From assembly GCA_963555705.1 (NCBI GenBank), contig OY743190.1:36872929-36936928 (forward strand): 64,000 bases of DNA, read 5' to 3'. The notes under the pieces were generated by a model that was not told the origin of the DNA, made no database searches, and saw only the letters and a program-made list of their open reading frames with translations. The stretch is from Ligustrum vulgare (Eukaryota > Streptophyta > Magnoliopsida > Lamiales > Oleaceae). Positions 49,753-61,545 of this stretch are shown in pieces. The stretch's first letter is position 1; each line of letters opens with the position of its first letter. A program made the translations under genes and the position numbers.

Positions 49753-52688
49753 AACCACCCCCACCAGATGAATTCGACGCCCTCGTCGAATGATCTTTCA
49801 GGTACTGCTCAATCTGCTTTTCATATTGCCAAAGGGTCACATCACGTTCCCAAGTAGCATCTGCCTCGCTACTGCCTTTCCACTGAATCAAATACTCAAT
49901 TCTCCTGTTCTTTTTACTCATGCCAAGAACCCTGCGATCCAAAATCCGAGCAATTTCCTTCTCAAACTGCGTCCGGACAACTGGAGGTGCTCTCTTTGCC
50001 TGCATCCGATCAGCAGACTGATCTTCATGAAAAGGTTTCAAATAGCTAACATGAAAAGTAGGATGTACTTTGAATCTTTCCGGCATATCCAACCTGTAAG
50101 CAACTTTTCCAACACGTTTCACAATTTCAAACGGCCCATCATATCTAGGAACCAATCCTCGATGCACCACGCTGCTCGAGATTTTCTTCCATATTTGAGG
50201 TGTTAGTTTCAGCAACACCTTATCGCCCACCTAGAATTCCAGATCCCTCCTGCCTTTATCAACATACTTCTTCATCCACCTTGATGCTTTAGTTAAGCTG
50301 TCCTTCGCTTGTTCAAGCATATCCTGTTTATCTTGAACAAAGTGATAGGCTGCAGGACAAGCATTTCGACCAGCATGCTTCGTAACTTCATGGGGAGTTC
50401 TTGGTTGCTGCCCCATTGCTAACTCAGCCGGGCTCATTCCAGTAGACGAAGACCCGATGAATGTTGTAACAAAACAGCGCAGTGTCCAGTAATTCAACCC
50501 AATTTTTCTGACTTGCTGTCACATAATGCCTCAGAAATTCTTCCAGCAGTCCATTTATCCGTTCAGTCTGACCATCTGTTTGAGGATGATTAGCTGTGGA
50601 AAATTTCAGTTCTGACCCCATCAGATTGAACAACGCAGTCCAAAATCTGCCAGTGAAACGAGTATCCCTGTCACTTATGATATCTTCCGGAAACCCAAAA
50701 TACTTGTTCACATTCTTAAACATAAGTTCAGCTGCACGTTCTGCCTTGCATTCATGCGGTGCAGCCATGAAAATCGCATACTTAGAAAACCGATCCACCA
50801 TGACCATGATAGATTTCATTTCCCCAACCTTAGGAAACCCGCTAATGAAATCCATAGATATCGATTGCCATGGTATGTCCGGAGTAAGAAGTGGCTACAA
50901 CAAACCCGCTTCCTTCTTCCTTTCTGCTTTGTCTAGCTAACACACTAAACAAGTTTTCACATACACTTCCACATCTTCAGCCATCTTCGGCCAGTAGTAT
51001 GACTTCCCCAACAATGCCAACATTCTTTCAACACCGGGATGTCCTGCCCATTGAGGATCATGTGTTTCCCACAGTAATTCCTGCCAAAGTCCCCCAACCA
51101 AAGGAACAAACAGCCTACCACCACGTGCATAGATTAGATCATCATCAATCCAATACCGCCTAACAACTCCTGAACTGATTTCTTCCTTCAGTTTGCTGTA
51201 AGCAGCATCATTAGGAGCATTCCCACGAATTCTGTCAAGGAGGGTCGTCTGAACTAAACTCAAAGAAGCAACATAGGACTTTACCTCTTTCCGACTTAGA
51301 GCATCAGCAACCTGATTCTGGCTTCCTGGTTTATGCAGCCATGTAAAGTCATATTCAGCCAGAAATTCCTGCCATCGTGCCTGCTTTGGAGACAACTTTT
51401 TCTGCGTTTTGAAGTAAGTATTTGCCACATTGTCCGTCAGCACACAAAACTTAGTTCCCAGCAGATAGTGACGCCAAATTTCCAAACAGTGTATGACCGC
51501 AGTCATTTCCTTCTCATGGGTCGAATATCGTTGCTCAGCATCTTTCAGTTTTCTGCTTTCAAAGGCCACGGGATGTCCATCCTGCACCAATACCCCGCCA
51601 ATAGCTTTGTCTGAGGCATCGGTATGCACCTCGAATGGTTTATCAAAATCTGGCAGTGCCAACACAGGTTCAGTAGAGACAGCCTGCTTCAGTCTCTCAA
51701 AAGCTTTCTGACATGCCTCTGACCACACCCACTTCTGATTCTTCTTCAACAAATCAGTAAGGCAACTCACTTTCTTGGAATAGCCTTCTATAAAACGACG
51801 ATAATAGTTGGCTAATCCAAGAAAAGATCGTAATTCCGGAACTTGAGTAGGAGCAGGCCAATCCACAATTGCCTTCACCTTCCTTTCATCCATCCGAATT
51901 CTGCCATGACTCAACCAATGGCCCAGAAATTGAACTTCCTCTCTACAGAATTCACATTTCTCCTTTTTAACATATAACTGATATTCCCTAAGCCGAGAGA
52001 ATACCCTTCTCAAATGCACCAAGTGATCATCTAGTGTCTCACTATAGATCACGATATCATCCAAATACACCACCACAAATCGATTCAGAAACTCATATAG
52101 AACATCATTCATCAAGTTACAAAATGTAGTAGGGGCGTTTGTAAGACCAAAGGGCATTACAAGAAATTCAAAGGAACCATACCTTGTAACGCAAGCAGTC
52201 TTCTGCTCATCACCAGCAGCAATTCTCACTTGCCAATAGCCCGCCCTTAAGTCCATCTTTGTGAAGAAAGAAGCACGGGACAACCAATCAAACAAGTCTG
52301 CCGCATGAGGCACCGGGTACTTGTTCTTTACAGTCACCTTATTCAATGCACGATATTCCACACACATCCGCACCGAACCATCTTGCTTTCTTTGAAACAA
52401 AACAGGAGAACCGTAAGGGGCTTTCGAAGGCTGTATGTAACCCGCATCCAACAACTCATTCAACTGCCTTCGAAGTTTTGCTAATTCTGCAGGAGCCATT
52501 CTATATGGAGCTTGAGCTGGAGGCTTCGTTCCAGGCTCTAATTCGATTTTATGGTCAACTGTACGACGAGGAGGCAACACTTTCGGAAGTTCTGGTGGCA
52601 TCACATCCGAAAATTCGTCCAACACTGCAACAATAGAGTCTGGCACTTCCACAAACTGATCCGGCTTGATTTCAATCAATGCTGCCAA
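49739..52688 (-). pseudogene. RT-RNase H-integrase-chromodomain, disabled
   Basis: RT (about 52500-51950) has [32 protein letters not shown] and the active site [11 protein letters not shown]. RNase H has [20 protein letters not shown] and ADALSR. Integrase begins with an HHCC zinc region ([20 protein letters not shown], then TCLVC), then the core (FPEDIISDRDTRF, FSTANHPQTDGQTERI). The C-terminal region (49739-50230) has RGLVPRYDGPFEIVKRVGK and a chromodomain with IEYLIQWKGSSEADATWE, conserved aromatics retained. Breaks: TAG at 50937-50939 after TCLVC, a frameshift near 50424-50497, and TAG at 50231-50233 (DLEF*VGDKV). The final codons (SSGGGGLLAP) are read through the polypurine tract into the LTR. 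Confidence 0.9.
49755..49765 (-). promoter_or_regulatory. Polypurine tract of the minus-strand chromovirus
   Basis: The minus strand reads GGTGGGGGTGG just before the LTR start TGTTAGCACC. The pol frame is still open through this tract. Confidence 0.75.
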
Positions 52689-52703
52689 ATATGTGGATTC
52701 CCC

Positions 52704-54227
52704 TCATTTTAACCCGCCATCAACCTGTTTCGCTGACTGCACCATCCCAGTCAATCTTATTTGCTGATTTCCAGGAACATTCGTATCAAGAAAGACTGCA
52801 GAGACAAAGCAAGGATTTGCTTCATCTGCAATAAGCATCCTACGCAAATAAGGCACCACTGAAGCCTTTGCCTTCACGAAGAATTCCACTCCGAGAATCA
52901 GATCAAAGTCATCAAGTGGAAGGGCCATCAGATTGCACTGTCCCTCCCAACTTCCCACACGAACATCGCATTGAGCCATGCCCTTCAATGGTTGTGCCTC
53001 TGAATTTACTGCCTTAATCCGAGAAGTGGCCTGCACCAACTTCAAACCCAACTTGTCTACCGTCTTCAAACTCACAAAGTTGTTTGTAGCCCCGGTATCC
53101 AACATTGCCATCACTGTCTGCCCATTTATACAGATAGGAACATACATCAGCCCACGCATAGGTACTTCCTTCTTCTCAATGAGAGCATTCACGAGTTGCA
53201 GAGGATTGACTCGTGTACTGACTTCTCCCTGTGCAGCACTCTCATCCTCGATCACTAGGGCACTGAGTTTCTCCCGTTTAGGACAGTCACGAGCACGATG
53301 TGGCCCATTGCAGATAAAGCATCCACTGCTAGAGTTTTTGCTTTTGCTTTGGGACGAATCGCCATCTTTTGATTTAGCATAGTCACTGGTTTTAGCCTTG
53401 TGATCATGCTTTTCCCCCCCTTTGGAACCTAATTTCTTCCCACCATGTTCCTTTTTACTGTCCTTGGTATAGATCGAGCCAAGTTTGTAGTCAATCAAGC
53501 CGTCGGCTGCCACAATAGCAGACGCCAAATCTTTAACACCCTGTCGCCTTAACTCAGTCTGTGCCCAAGATTGCAAACCCGAGATGAAGTTGAATAGCTT
53601 ATCTTCATCGGACATATTCTCAATATCCAGCAGTAAAAACGTGTAGTCTTTCACATAATCACGTACCGAACCCGTCTGTTTCAGCCTTTTCAGTGCTTCC
53701 CTTGCAATCCAAGATGTATTGCAAGGCAGGAACTGATCCTTCAATTCCTTTGTCAACGTTTCCCATGTTTCAATCCGAGGCCTTCCCACACTTTCATCAT
53801 CCCTCAGCCTAGTGCGCCACCAAAGCTTCGCATCTCCTGTTAAGTACATGGAAGCAAAGTTCACCTTTTCTTCTGTAGGAACACGGGAAGTCTTGAAGTA
53901 CTGCTCCATATCCCACAGAAAATTCTCCAATTCCTTAGCATTCCGGGCACCAGAAAATGCTTTAGGCTCAAGCACACGAATTTTGGAAGCCATCGGGTCC
54001 TTTGCACCAACCGGACTCGCCACAGCCCGCTTGATCAAGTTTAAATCGCATTCCATATCCTCAAAACGTATTTTCATGTTGTCGGCCACGTCCATCATAT
54101 CCTTCACCATGGACGTCTGGTTGACATTCATTTCTTTTGTGAAAGCGTCGAATTGGGCACGTAATTCAGCGAGAAGAACACGCTGATTATGTGCCTGTGC
54201 TGCAAGTTTAACCGTATCGTCAGTCAT
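52704..54227 (-). CDS. Gag-protease polyprotein of the minus-strand chromovirus
   Basis: Open for about 507 codons from an ATG at 54227 (MTDDTVKLAAQ); an upstream ATG at 54341 would start inside the LTR and run through the primer site, so I reject it. A coiled-coil-like N-terminus is followed by the gag domain (ELENFLWDMEQYFKTSRVP, KLWWRTRLRDD), a Lys/Ser-rich linker, a CCHC knuckle (CFICNGPHRARDC), and an aspartic protease (VMAMLDTGATNNFVS). It ends at a TGA (52704-52706) in the same frame as the RT part that continues from 52688. In relatives gag and pol are commonly one frame, so the TGA may be a mutation (CGA to TGA). It is the most intact coding region in the window. Confidence 0.85.
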   Translation of the reverse strand: MTDDTVKLAAQAHNQRVLLAELRAQFDAFTKEMNVNQTSMVKDMMDVADNMKIRFEDMECDLNLIKRAVASPVGAKDPMASKIRVLEPKAFSGARNAKELENFLWDMEQYFKTSRVPTEEKVNFASMYLTGDAKLWWRTRLRDDESVGRPRIETWETLTKELKDQFLPCNTSWIAREALKRLKQTGSVRDYVKDYTFLLLDIENMSDEDKLFNFISGLQSWAQTELRRQGVKDLASAIVAADGLIDYKLGSIYTKDSKKEHGGKKLGSKGGEKHDHKAKTSDYAKSKDGDSSQSKSKNSSSGCFICNGPHRARDCPKREKLSALVIEDESAAQGEVSTRVNPLQLVNALIEKKEVPMRGLMYVPICINGQTVMAMLDTGATNNFVSLKTVDKLGLKLVQATSRIKAVNSEAQPLKGMAQCDVRVGSWEGQCNLMALPLDDFDLILGVEFFVKAKASVVPYLRRMLIADEANPCFVSAVFLDTNVPGNQQIRLTGMVQSAKQVDGGLK

Positions 54228-54312
54228 AGGGAACCAACGAAATCTTCCAACTTTCCCAATTGAACACCCACATCCTGATCTGCCATCTTTCACAGCAACA
54301 ACCCTAAACCGG

Positions 54313-54325
54313 GCTCTGATACCAA
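54313..54325 (-). promoter_or_regulatory. tRNA-Met primer binding site
   Basis: The minus strand reads TTGGTATCAGAGC one base after the LTR end, the standard initiator tRNA-Met complement. Confidence 0.9.
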
Positions 54326-54326
54326 T

Positions 54327-55033
54327 TGTCAACGGGTTCAAATTTTAACACAATATTTCTCACCCACTGCGGCACTAAGATTCGATCTTAGTCAGCCTTC
54401 ACCAGATTTGAAGGAACCAAAACAAAATGCAACAAGCAACACAAAGCATACAGGAATCCTTCCCAACTTTTATTACCTCAATAAAAGAACACTCACGTTT
54501 TTGCAAGGAACACAACAATGACACAGTTTTTCTCTGTTTTCCTTTGTGACTCTTGCCCAAGTAAATACAAAATTCGTTTGCAGTTGACACCCCCAACTGC
54601 TAGGGTCAGATTTCAAGTTTTCCCACCAAGAAACCATCCCAAACTGCCCATGTAACTGCCATACATGTGCTAATCCGAATTTCCATGTCAAAGCCTTTGA
54701 CATGTGCCTAGTAACTGCCACACTGGAACATGAAGTCAGCCAGCTCCAACTTGTTGCCTTCCTAGTGAATCCGAGTTTGCATGCAACCAAGAGTCGAGCC
54801 AAAGGTAAACACTACAACCTGCCGAAGCATGCCGAGATCCTCCCGTGCCATGCCAATCTGCCCAAACGACTTGCCATGCACAACAATCTAATTCAATGCT
54901 CCCGAGTTATTCCCACTCCGCCTTAAACTGTTCCCACGAAATGCACCCACCGAAGTACATTTCTACTAATGCATCGACATGAGATCAAGGCGATGTCGAT
55001 GTCTTAACCAATCTGAGCATCAAGGTGCTAACA
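54327..55033 (-). repeat. 5' LTR of the minus-strand chromovirus
   Basis: 707 bp, TG...CA ends (plus-strand TGTCAACGGG to GGTGCTAACA). The inner edge is set by the primer site, the outer edge by the start of Tekay-like LTR sequence at about 55039. Confidence 0.9.
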
Positions 55034-55038
55034 GCTAC

Positions 55039-55492
55039 TCTGTTGAAACTCCACCTTCATCACCAACTACCTTATCACACAATCTTAACACAGAAACAAC
55101 ATCATCACTACCAAGACAACCTCCATGGCCGACCGCCCCCTTTCTCCAATCAACTCCCATTCAATAAAAAATCTGCATAATCTCACAATACTTGTTAAAA
55201 AACAAAATCTGCAGAATTTTAACTCCATCATTGCCAAGACCTCAGCCACTGTCGAAACCATCGAACACCACCACAACTCGCCATCTACATCGCCCAAACT
55301 GAACCCAAACATATTTCCACAATTTTCCACCTCCAGCACTCCCAACCGAACCACCGCAACCGCCACTTGCAACCCCACATGGACGACCGCACACCACCTG
55401 ACACCAATCCCACATCAGCTTCACCCAAAACAAACCCAAACAACCACAAAACTAAAGAAAACAACCCAACCCACCACATACCTTGAAGCCTC
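55039..55492 (+). repeat. 3' LTR fragment 2 of the Tekay-like element
   Basis: Aligns with 30137-30590 of the 5' LTR (shared CTCTGTTGAAACTCCACC and many further blocks). It is cut at 55492 by the copia element. Open frames on both strands here are shared with the 5' LTR and are not genes. Confidence 0.9.
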
Positions 55493-55947
55493 TGTAAGGA
55501 TTTTAATCAATCGTGTGGGCTTACATGTGAATTATTGTGTATTGAATAAAAGGCTATCAAATTTGGTTAAGCCCATTTAAAGTGATCTAATAAGGATTTG
55601 ATATATCGGGCTTTAATGCATCTAATTAATGTATGGACTTTTATGTGTAGATACCAGGCCATTACCTAATTCATGATGGGCCGGATTAGGTTAACTGGAA
55701 ATTCAGTATATAAAGTCGGTTATGGTCCCTGAATCATACGTACTGTTCATTCCCTTTGACATCCCATCATCAGAGAGAAAATAAGGACTACGTATTGATT
55801 TGGAAGATCCAACCGTCGAATCGTTCATCGTGAACCATAACTAATTAAGGTACGCTTCCGCTTCAGTTATTTAATTCTTGATAATTCAGCATGATGATGT
55901 TTTTGGATCATAGATAAATAATTTATCTGTGATAAAATTATCTAACA
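55493..55947 (+). repeat. 5' LTR of the copia element
   Basis: 455 bp from TGTAAGGATT to TTATCTAACA. TATA box TATATAAAG at 55707-55715. Confidence 0.95.
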
Positions 55948-55949
55948 AG

Positions 55950-55962
55950 TGGTATCAGAGCC
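55950..55962 (+). promoter_or_regulatory. tRNA-Met primer binding site of the copia element
   Basis: TGGTATCAGAGCC, two bases after the LTR end. The site is intact, unlike the coding region. Confidence 0.92.
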
Positions 55963-56689
55963 AACATCGTGTTGAATTATCAGATCTATTTCGATCTCAT
56001 ACACGTAAAACCTTATTATTTGCGTATGAATATGCAAAATCTGTTGGAAATATACACACAACAAGATTGAAAAATTGGAAGTATGGATTCTTGTTTTTTT
56101 TTTTTTTTTCAGCCGGTTGTTCTCTGTGCATGTATATGTGTTTTCCGAATTTGGACTTCCATTTTCGCAATCAACAGATGAATATTTCGGATTTTGGTTT
56201 GCTGTTGAATCTGATTTTCATGATTTTTCGAGTTGGGTATATTGACTGTAAATTGGAATTTCTGTGTGTGTATACATGTTCCTGTATGGATATTTTTTTC
56301 AAAATCAATTATGGATTTTTTGGAAGAATTCGAACTGGGTTTTGATTGTGGTCGAGGTTTTGGGTTGGATTCCGTTGGGTTGAGGTACGGCCGGTTATTG
56401 TGGTCGGATTCGGTTGATGGTGGTGCGCAGCGCGCGGCGCTGCAGGATGCGAGCTGCGCGCGGTGATAAGTTGAGCAGCGCCAGGAATGGCGCCACATCG
56501 CGTGGCGCTGAGCCACGCGGGTAAGCAGAGCCGGTAGGCTCGAAGGAAGGTTGCAAGGGGCTGTGTCCCGGACGAATTTGGGGGCGGCGATGGCGGCGGT
56601 TAGGGTTAATCCGAAACCCTAACTGCTGAAAATTGAGTTTTAGGACAGGGACTTATCCCGGAAATTTGAAGATTTCGAGGCCTCATGTG

Positions 56690-57480
56690 CAATTTTCCTA
56701 AATCTCGTTTATTTGCACCCTAGGTCCTCTAAGGTTATTAAGATATTGATTTTAATCCCTGAAAATATGGAATTTAAAATTAAGCCCCATAAAGTTATAA
56801 ATTATTAAAGTTGGGCCTCTAAAGTTAGGGTTTTATAATTCAGCCTCTAAAGTTTGAAATTTTTCTGAAACAATCCTTAAAGTCTGAAAATTTTCAAAAT
56901 TTGTACCTTTAAGGTTAAAGGTATAATATTCCAGCCCCTAATGTTTGAGAATTTTCAAAGTTGGTCCCTAAAGCTTGAAAATTCTCTAATTTGGTCCCTT
57001 AAAGTTTGAAAATTTTCATTTTCAGTCCCCTAAGGTTTGAAAATTTTCTAATACAGCACCTAAAGTTCTGAAATTCTTTAATTTGGTCCTTAAAGTTTGA
57101 AAATTTTCTAATTCAGTCACTAAAGTTTGGAAATTTTCAAAGTTGGTCCTTAAAGTTTGAATTTTTTTTTAAAATTAAGTCCCTAAAGTTTGGGAATTTT
57201 CTAAATTGGCTCCTAAAGTTTGAAAATTTTCAAAATCAACTTTTAAAGATTGAAAATTTCCTATTTTGGCCCTCTAAAGTTTGTTTTTCTTTCAAATTGG
57301 GACCTAATGTTTGAAATTTCTCTAAATTGGCAAATAAAGTTTTGGAAAGATTGTAATTTAAGTCCTTCAAACTTAAATTTTTAACAATTGGCCACCAAAA
57401 GTTTAAGAATATTGCAATTAGACTCTCGCAATTTAAGGATTGCTTTATTCTAAAGTTTTGAATTCTATAATTCAAATCCT
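56690..57480 (+). repeat. Diverged tandem repeat, GTCCCTAAAGTTTGAAAATTTTC type
   Basis: About twenty units of about 30-35 bp, each close to CCTAAAGTTTGAAAATTTTC followed by a variable AATTTGGT. It lies in the leader between primer site and gag. Similar words occur in the LTRs of three unrelated elements in this window. Confidence 0.85.
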
Positions 57481-57645
57481 AAAGTCAAATATATATGCAA
57501 ATCACTGATTTCAGTTTCAAATCTTGGTACATCAGAATCTTTTGAGAGATATAATATTCGAAAGTAAGTTAGTTGAAGCAACATGTTGCCAAAGCAACCT
57601 CTCTTGTGGATATTAATTAACTTTGAATATTAGAAGGTATTTGTG

Positions 57646-58030
57646 TGTGTTATTCATTGCGGATATTGATCGGCCCAAAGGAAGGTCAATATTTGGCTCA
57701 AATTTCACATGCACCTGTGGTGATAAACACGTGGCAATTATTTGGTTTAACGTGTGATCAATAAATCGGTCCAAAGAAAGGTTTATTGGTTAACATGTCT
57801 TATTGCCAGTATTTGATCACTACACCAAAGGAAAATTAGGTGTTTGTGTGTTATTTCATGCGGATATTGATCGGCCCAAAGGAAGGTCAATATTTGGCCC
57901 GAATCTCACATGAACTTGTGGAGATAAATACGTGACGGTTATTTGGTTTTACGTGTGATCAATAAATCGGTCCAAAGAAAGATTTATTGATTGACATGTC
58001 TTACTGTCAGTGTTTGATCACTACACCAAG
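57646..58030 (+). repeat. About 195-bp tandem duplication in the leader
   Basis: Two units, each with GCGGATATTGATCGGCCCAA, AAATCGGTCCAAAGAAAG and TTTGATCACTACACCAA, starting near 57657 and 57859. Identity is about 85-90% by eye. Confidence 0.88.
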
Positions 58031-58390
58031 AGTACCACTTACAAGTCAATATTTCTGTCCAAAGACTAAATATTGATGTTGTGCTAGGTATCTTGTGATG
58101 GGCCCTACCATTGTTTGAAAGTATGATTTGCATAATAAGGTATTAATGTGAGCTATTTTGTTTAAGTGTTCTCTATTCGGTTTCAAATTCTGCTAGTAGT
58201 ATATCTACAAGCTCAAATTTAATCCCTGTATTTATGGAACAAACTTCAAGGATCAAAACAAGAACATTAACTTTTCGTTGGCTGCATGTATCTAGACCGT
58301 GTACTAAGGATTGAGCAATCTGCTCCTCTTACGGATGAAAGTTCATCTAATCAAATGAGGAATTTTGAGAAGTGAGATTGCTTAAATTAC

Positions 58391-59042
58391 GTGAGTCTCA
58401 TGATCATTAAGTGCGGCATTCTGGAAGCCTTTAGTGGCATAGTATCTGAGGAGGTAAATGATGTCAATGAATTCCTTGCCGAAATTAAGAAATGTTTTGC
58501 GAAAAACGATAAGACTGAAACAAGCACGCTTATGCAAACCTTGATTTCAATAAAGTATAAAGGCAATGGGAAAATAAGGGAGTACATCATGTAGATGTCT
58601 CACACTGCTTCAAAACTTAAGGAACTAAAATTCGACTTGTCTAATGACTTGCTCGTGCATTTGGTATTGATATCGCTTCCTGCACAATATAGTTAATTTA
58701 AGGTTAGTTATAACTGTTAAAGTAGAAATGGACTCTCAATGAGCTCATTTCATAGTGTGCAAGCTTCTTGCACAATTCAGTCAATTTAAGGTCAGTTATA
58801 ACTATCAAAGGGAGAAATGAACTCTAAATGAGCTCATTCTATTTTGTGTGCAAGAGGAAGAAAAGTTGAAGCAGGACATAACTGAAAGTGTTGACATGGA
58901 AAATACCTCTAAAGATAAGGGCAATAAAAGAAATAAAGAACATAAAATTGCTAAGGGTTCAGAACAAAAGAAATCACATAAATACATTAAGGGTTGTTTC
59001 TTTTGTCAGAAATCTGGACATTTAAAGAAAGATAGTACATAG
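58391..59042 (+). pseudogene. Copia gag remnant with broken zinc knuckle
   Basis: The first part (58391-58594) reads VNDVNEFLAEIKKCFAKND and LISIKYKGNGKIREYIM, typical of the copia gag (UBN2-type) domain, then stops at TAG 58592-58594. It continues as LKFDLSNDLLVHLVLISLPA. An 88-bp tandem duplication follows (58676-58854). The last part (58848-59042) is Lys-rich and ends in CFFCQKSGHLKKDS; the fourth ligand of the CCHC knuckle is Ser instead of Cys. It is truncated just after. Confidence 0.82.
58676..58854 (+). repeat. 88-bp tandem duplication in copia gag
   Basis: Units begin CTTCCTGCACAATATAG at 58676 and CTTCTTGCACAATTCAG at 58764, and both end GTGTGCAAG. The duplication disrupts the gag frame. 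Confidence 0.88.
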
Positions 59043-61240
59043 TACCAATTAAAACTGCTGCTAAAATACCTTAAGAGCTTTTGACAGGCAGAAAACCTAG
59101 TCTAAAGTATTTCTACATTTGGGGATGTCCAGCGAAGGCTAGGCTTTATAGGGCACATAAAGAAATTGGACTCCAAAACAGTCAGCAGCTACTTTATTGG
59201 TTATTCTGAGCGTTTAAGGGGCTATTAATTTTATGATCCCACACTTAAGTCAACTTTTGAAACGGGAAATGCAACATTTTTTTAGGATGTTGAGTTTGGA
59301 GGAGAAATAAGGTTAGAGATATTATCTTTAAGGAAGAAGTTGAGGAATGATCGGTTTCGTTTCCTACTATTGCTTTTGACAATGTACAAGTTTTTGTGCA
59401 TGTCATTGATCAACAAGCATATCCGGAACCTCAATTCGACAATATTGAAGAACCTCCCATCCAAAATAAGGTAAATTTCAGAAGTACAAACTCAACAACC
59501 TCAATAACTAAAGTCATTAAGATCCACGAGATAAAGGGAAAAAATGCTATTCCGGATAATTTAAATAGTATTTTTCAAGAACATAAGGAAATAATGGAAT
59601 GGTGGAAGATGGTCCAATCAATTCCATCAGGCCATGCATGGTTCTAACTCTCAAAAGTGGATTGATGTCGTAAATAAGGAGTATAAGCATATCCAAGACA
59701 ATAAAGTTTTGGATCTTTTCCCATTACCAGAAGGTGCGAAGCCCATTGGTCTTAAATAGAATTTTAAACCAAAAGGGATTCAATAGGTAATGTGGAAAGA
59801 TATAAAGTTCGTCTTGTATCTAAATGTTTTACATAGAATGATGGCATTGATTATAAAGAGACTTTCCCTTTGGTTTCTACGAAAGACTCTTTCAGGAAAG
59901 TTAGGTTGTTGCACATTTTGACCTCGAGTTACATCAAATGGATGTTAAGACGACGTTTCTCAATGGAGACATTGATGAGATGGTTTGCAAATTAAAGAAA
60001 TCCATTGAGTACTCAAGCCAGCTTCCCGTTAAGGGTAATACAAATTTCATCAATCAATTATCTCATTTGGTCTTGAGATTAATGTTGTTGATGGTTGTGT
60101 GTATTACAAGTTCAGTGGGAGTAAGTATATTTTCCTGGTTTTATATGTTGATTATTGCTTGCCATCAATGATATAGGCTTGTCACATAAAATTATGAGAT
60201 TTTTGTCAAGGAATTTTGAGATTAAAATCTTGGTGACATCTCTTTTGTATTAGGGATTCAGATACACCGGAATTGCTCTCGGGGTATTCTTGGATTGTCA
60301 CAAAAGAGCTATATCAATAAAGTACTTAAGAGGTTTGACATGTAAGCCAGTAAATCATGGGAAACCCCTATCACTAAGGGAGACAAATTGGTCTCAACTA
60401 ATGTCCGAAAAGTTATCTTGAAGTTAACGAAATGCAGAGGATCCCATATAGTTAAGCTATAGAAAATCTGATGTATGCTCAAATTTGTATGCGTTCGGAT
60501 ATTGCATATGTTATTGAGATACTAAGGAGATATTTAAGTAACCCTGGGATGGATCATTCGGAAAGCATCCAAACATGGGTTATAAGGTATTTAAAGAGAA
60601 CAAAAGATTACATGCTCACATACAGAAAATCGGATCAGTTGGAGATCATATGGTATTGTGATTCCGATTTTACTAGATGCCAAGAAAGTAAAAGATCCAC
60701 ATCAGACTAGATCTATCTGCTAGTTGGAGGAGCTAATTCTGGAAGGAGTGCTTAACAAACACTTTAGCTTTTTTCACTTGGCAGAACAGTTTGTAGCAAT
60801 TTTGGGGGCATCTAATTATGGAATATAGCTGTGAAATTTTGTCACTGGGCTGCATATTCTGTACGGTATAGAAAGATCACTAAAGTTATATTGTGACAAT
60901 AACTCAGCAGATTTATATTCCAGTAACAACAGGAACTCAACTAAGTCAAAATACATTGACATAAGTTCCTGGTTGTGAAGGATACAGTTCAGAGTGGACA
61001 CGTGTCAATAAGAGCACATTGGGACAAACTCCATAATTGTGGATCCGCTTACTAAGGTATTACCGCCCAAGGTCTTTCATGAGCACATTGCTCATATGGG
61101 TGTTGTATTTCTTGAGGATATTCGGTTTCAGTGGGAGTTTGTATTTGGGTGCATTAGACACGTTTACTGTCCTTTCGGATACAGTTTAAAGTTAAAGTTA
61201 TTTACAGCTGTAAGGTTTCAGGTTTATTATCTCTGAACTC
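59043..61240 (+). pseudogene. Copia integrase end, RT and RNase H remnant
   Basis: The knuckle is followed within ~40 bp by the integrase C-terminal block (LLTGRKPSLKYFYIWGCP), so most of integrase is deleted. RT words follow: DNKVLDLFPLPEGAKPIG near 59700, HQMDVKTTFLNGDIDE near 59930 (the open part is 59938-60171), then YINKVLKRFDM. The RT YVDD block is not readable in frame. The RNase H region has YLSNPGMDHSESIQTWVIRY (60471-60710) and DPLTKVLPPKVFHEH (61039-61090). Stops and frame changes occur every 100-200 bases. This copy cannot encode its own enzymes. Confidence 0.85.
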
Positions 61241-61545
61241 GTTTGAGGATGATCTCACTAAAGTTGGACCAGTTGGAAATAGGCATGTTGAAGATCACAT
61301 TACATGTAATTTCCATGCTACACATCCATACATAATCCATGTCATTCGATTATGTCGATATACGTGACCATTGATAGGTTTAGTTACGATTAATGTAGCG
61401 AAAACTGCTTTGATCCTATGTTGATATAATTGATGGACCGGATTGTTTGGGGATGCGTTCAGTAATGATAGCAAAATTCTGAGTACTCATAAGGTTATGA
61501 TTGATACACAATTGTAAGGTTACACATATAGCCCAAGTGGGAGAT

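Larger units (their letters stand above)
49524..55033 (-). mobile_element. Chromovirus (Ty3/gypsy), minus strand, 3' LTR truncated
   Basis: In minus-strand order: 5' LTR 54327-55033, tRNA-Met primer site, gag-protease, RT-RNase H, integrase, chromodomain, polypurine tract, and a 3' LTR of which only the first ~228 bp remain (49524-49752). The right flank GCTAC (55034-55038) would be one TSD copy; the other was lost with the deletion. Host sequence at the right is the Tekay-like 3' LTR. Single knuckle, YLDD active site and chromodomain support chromovirus; the clade is perhaps Galadriel-like, which I hold loosely. Confidence 0.9.

Noticed and set aside
52978..54186. Plus-strand open frames opposite gag
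   Set aside because: Shadows of the gag-protease frame on the other strand.
56109..56516. Minus-strand 135-codon frame in the copia leader
   Set aside because: No domain; it lies in a GC-richer part of the untranslated leader, and no relative in the window keeps it.
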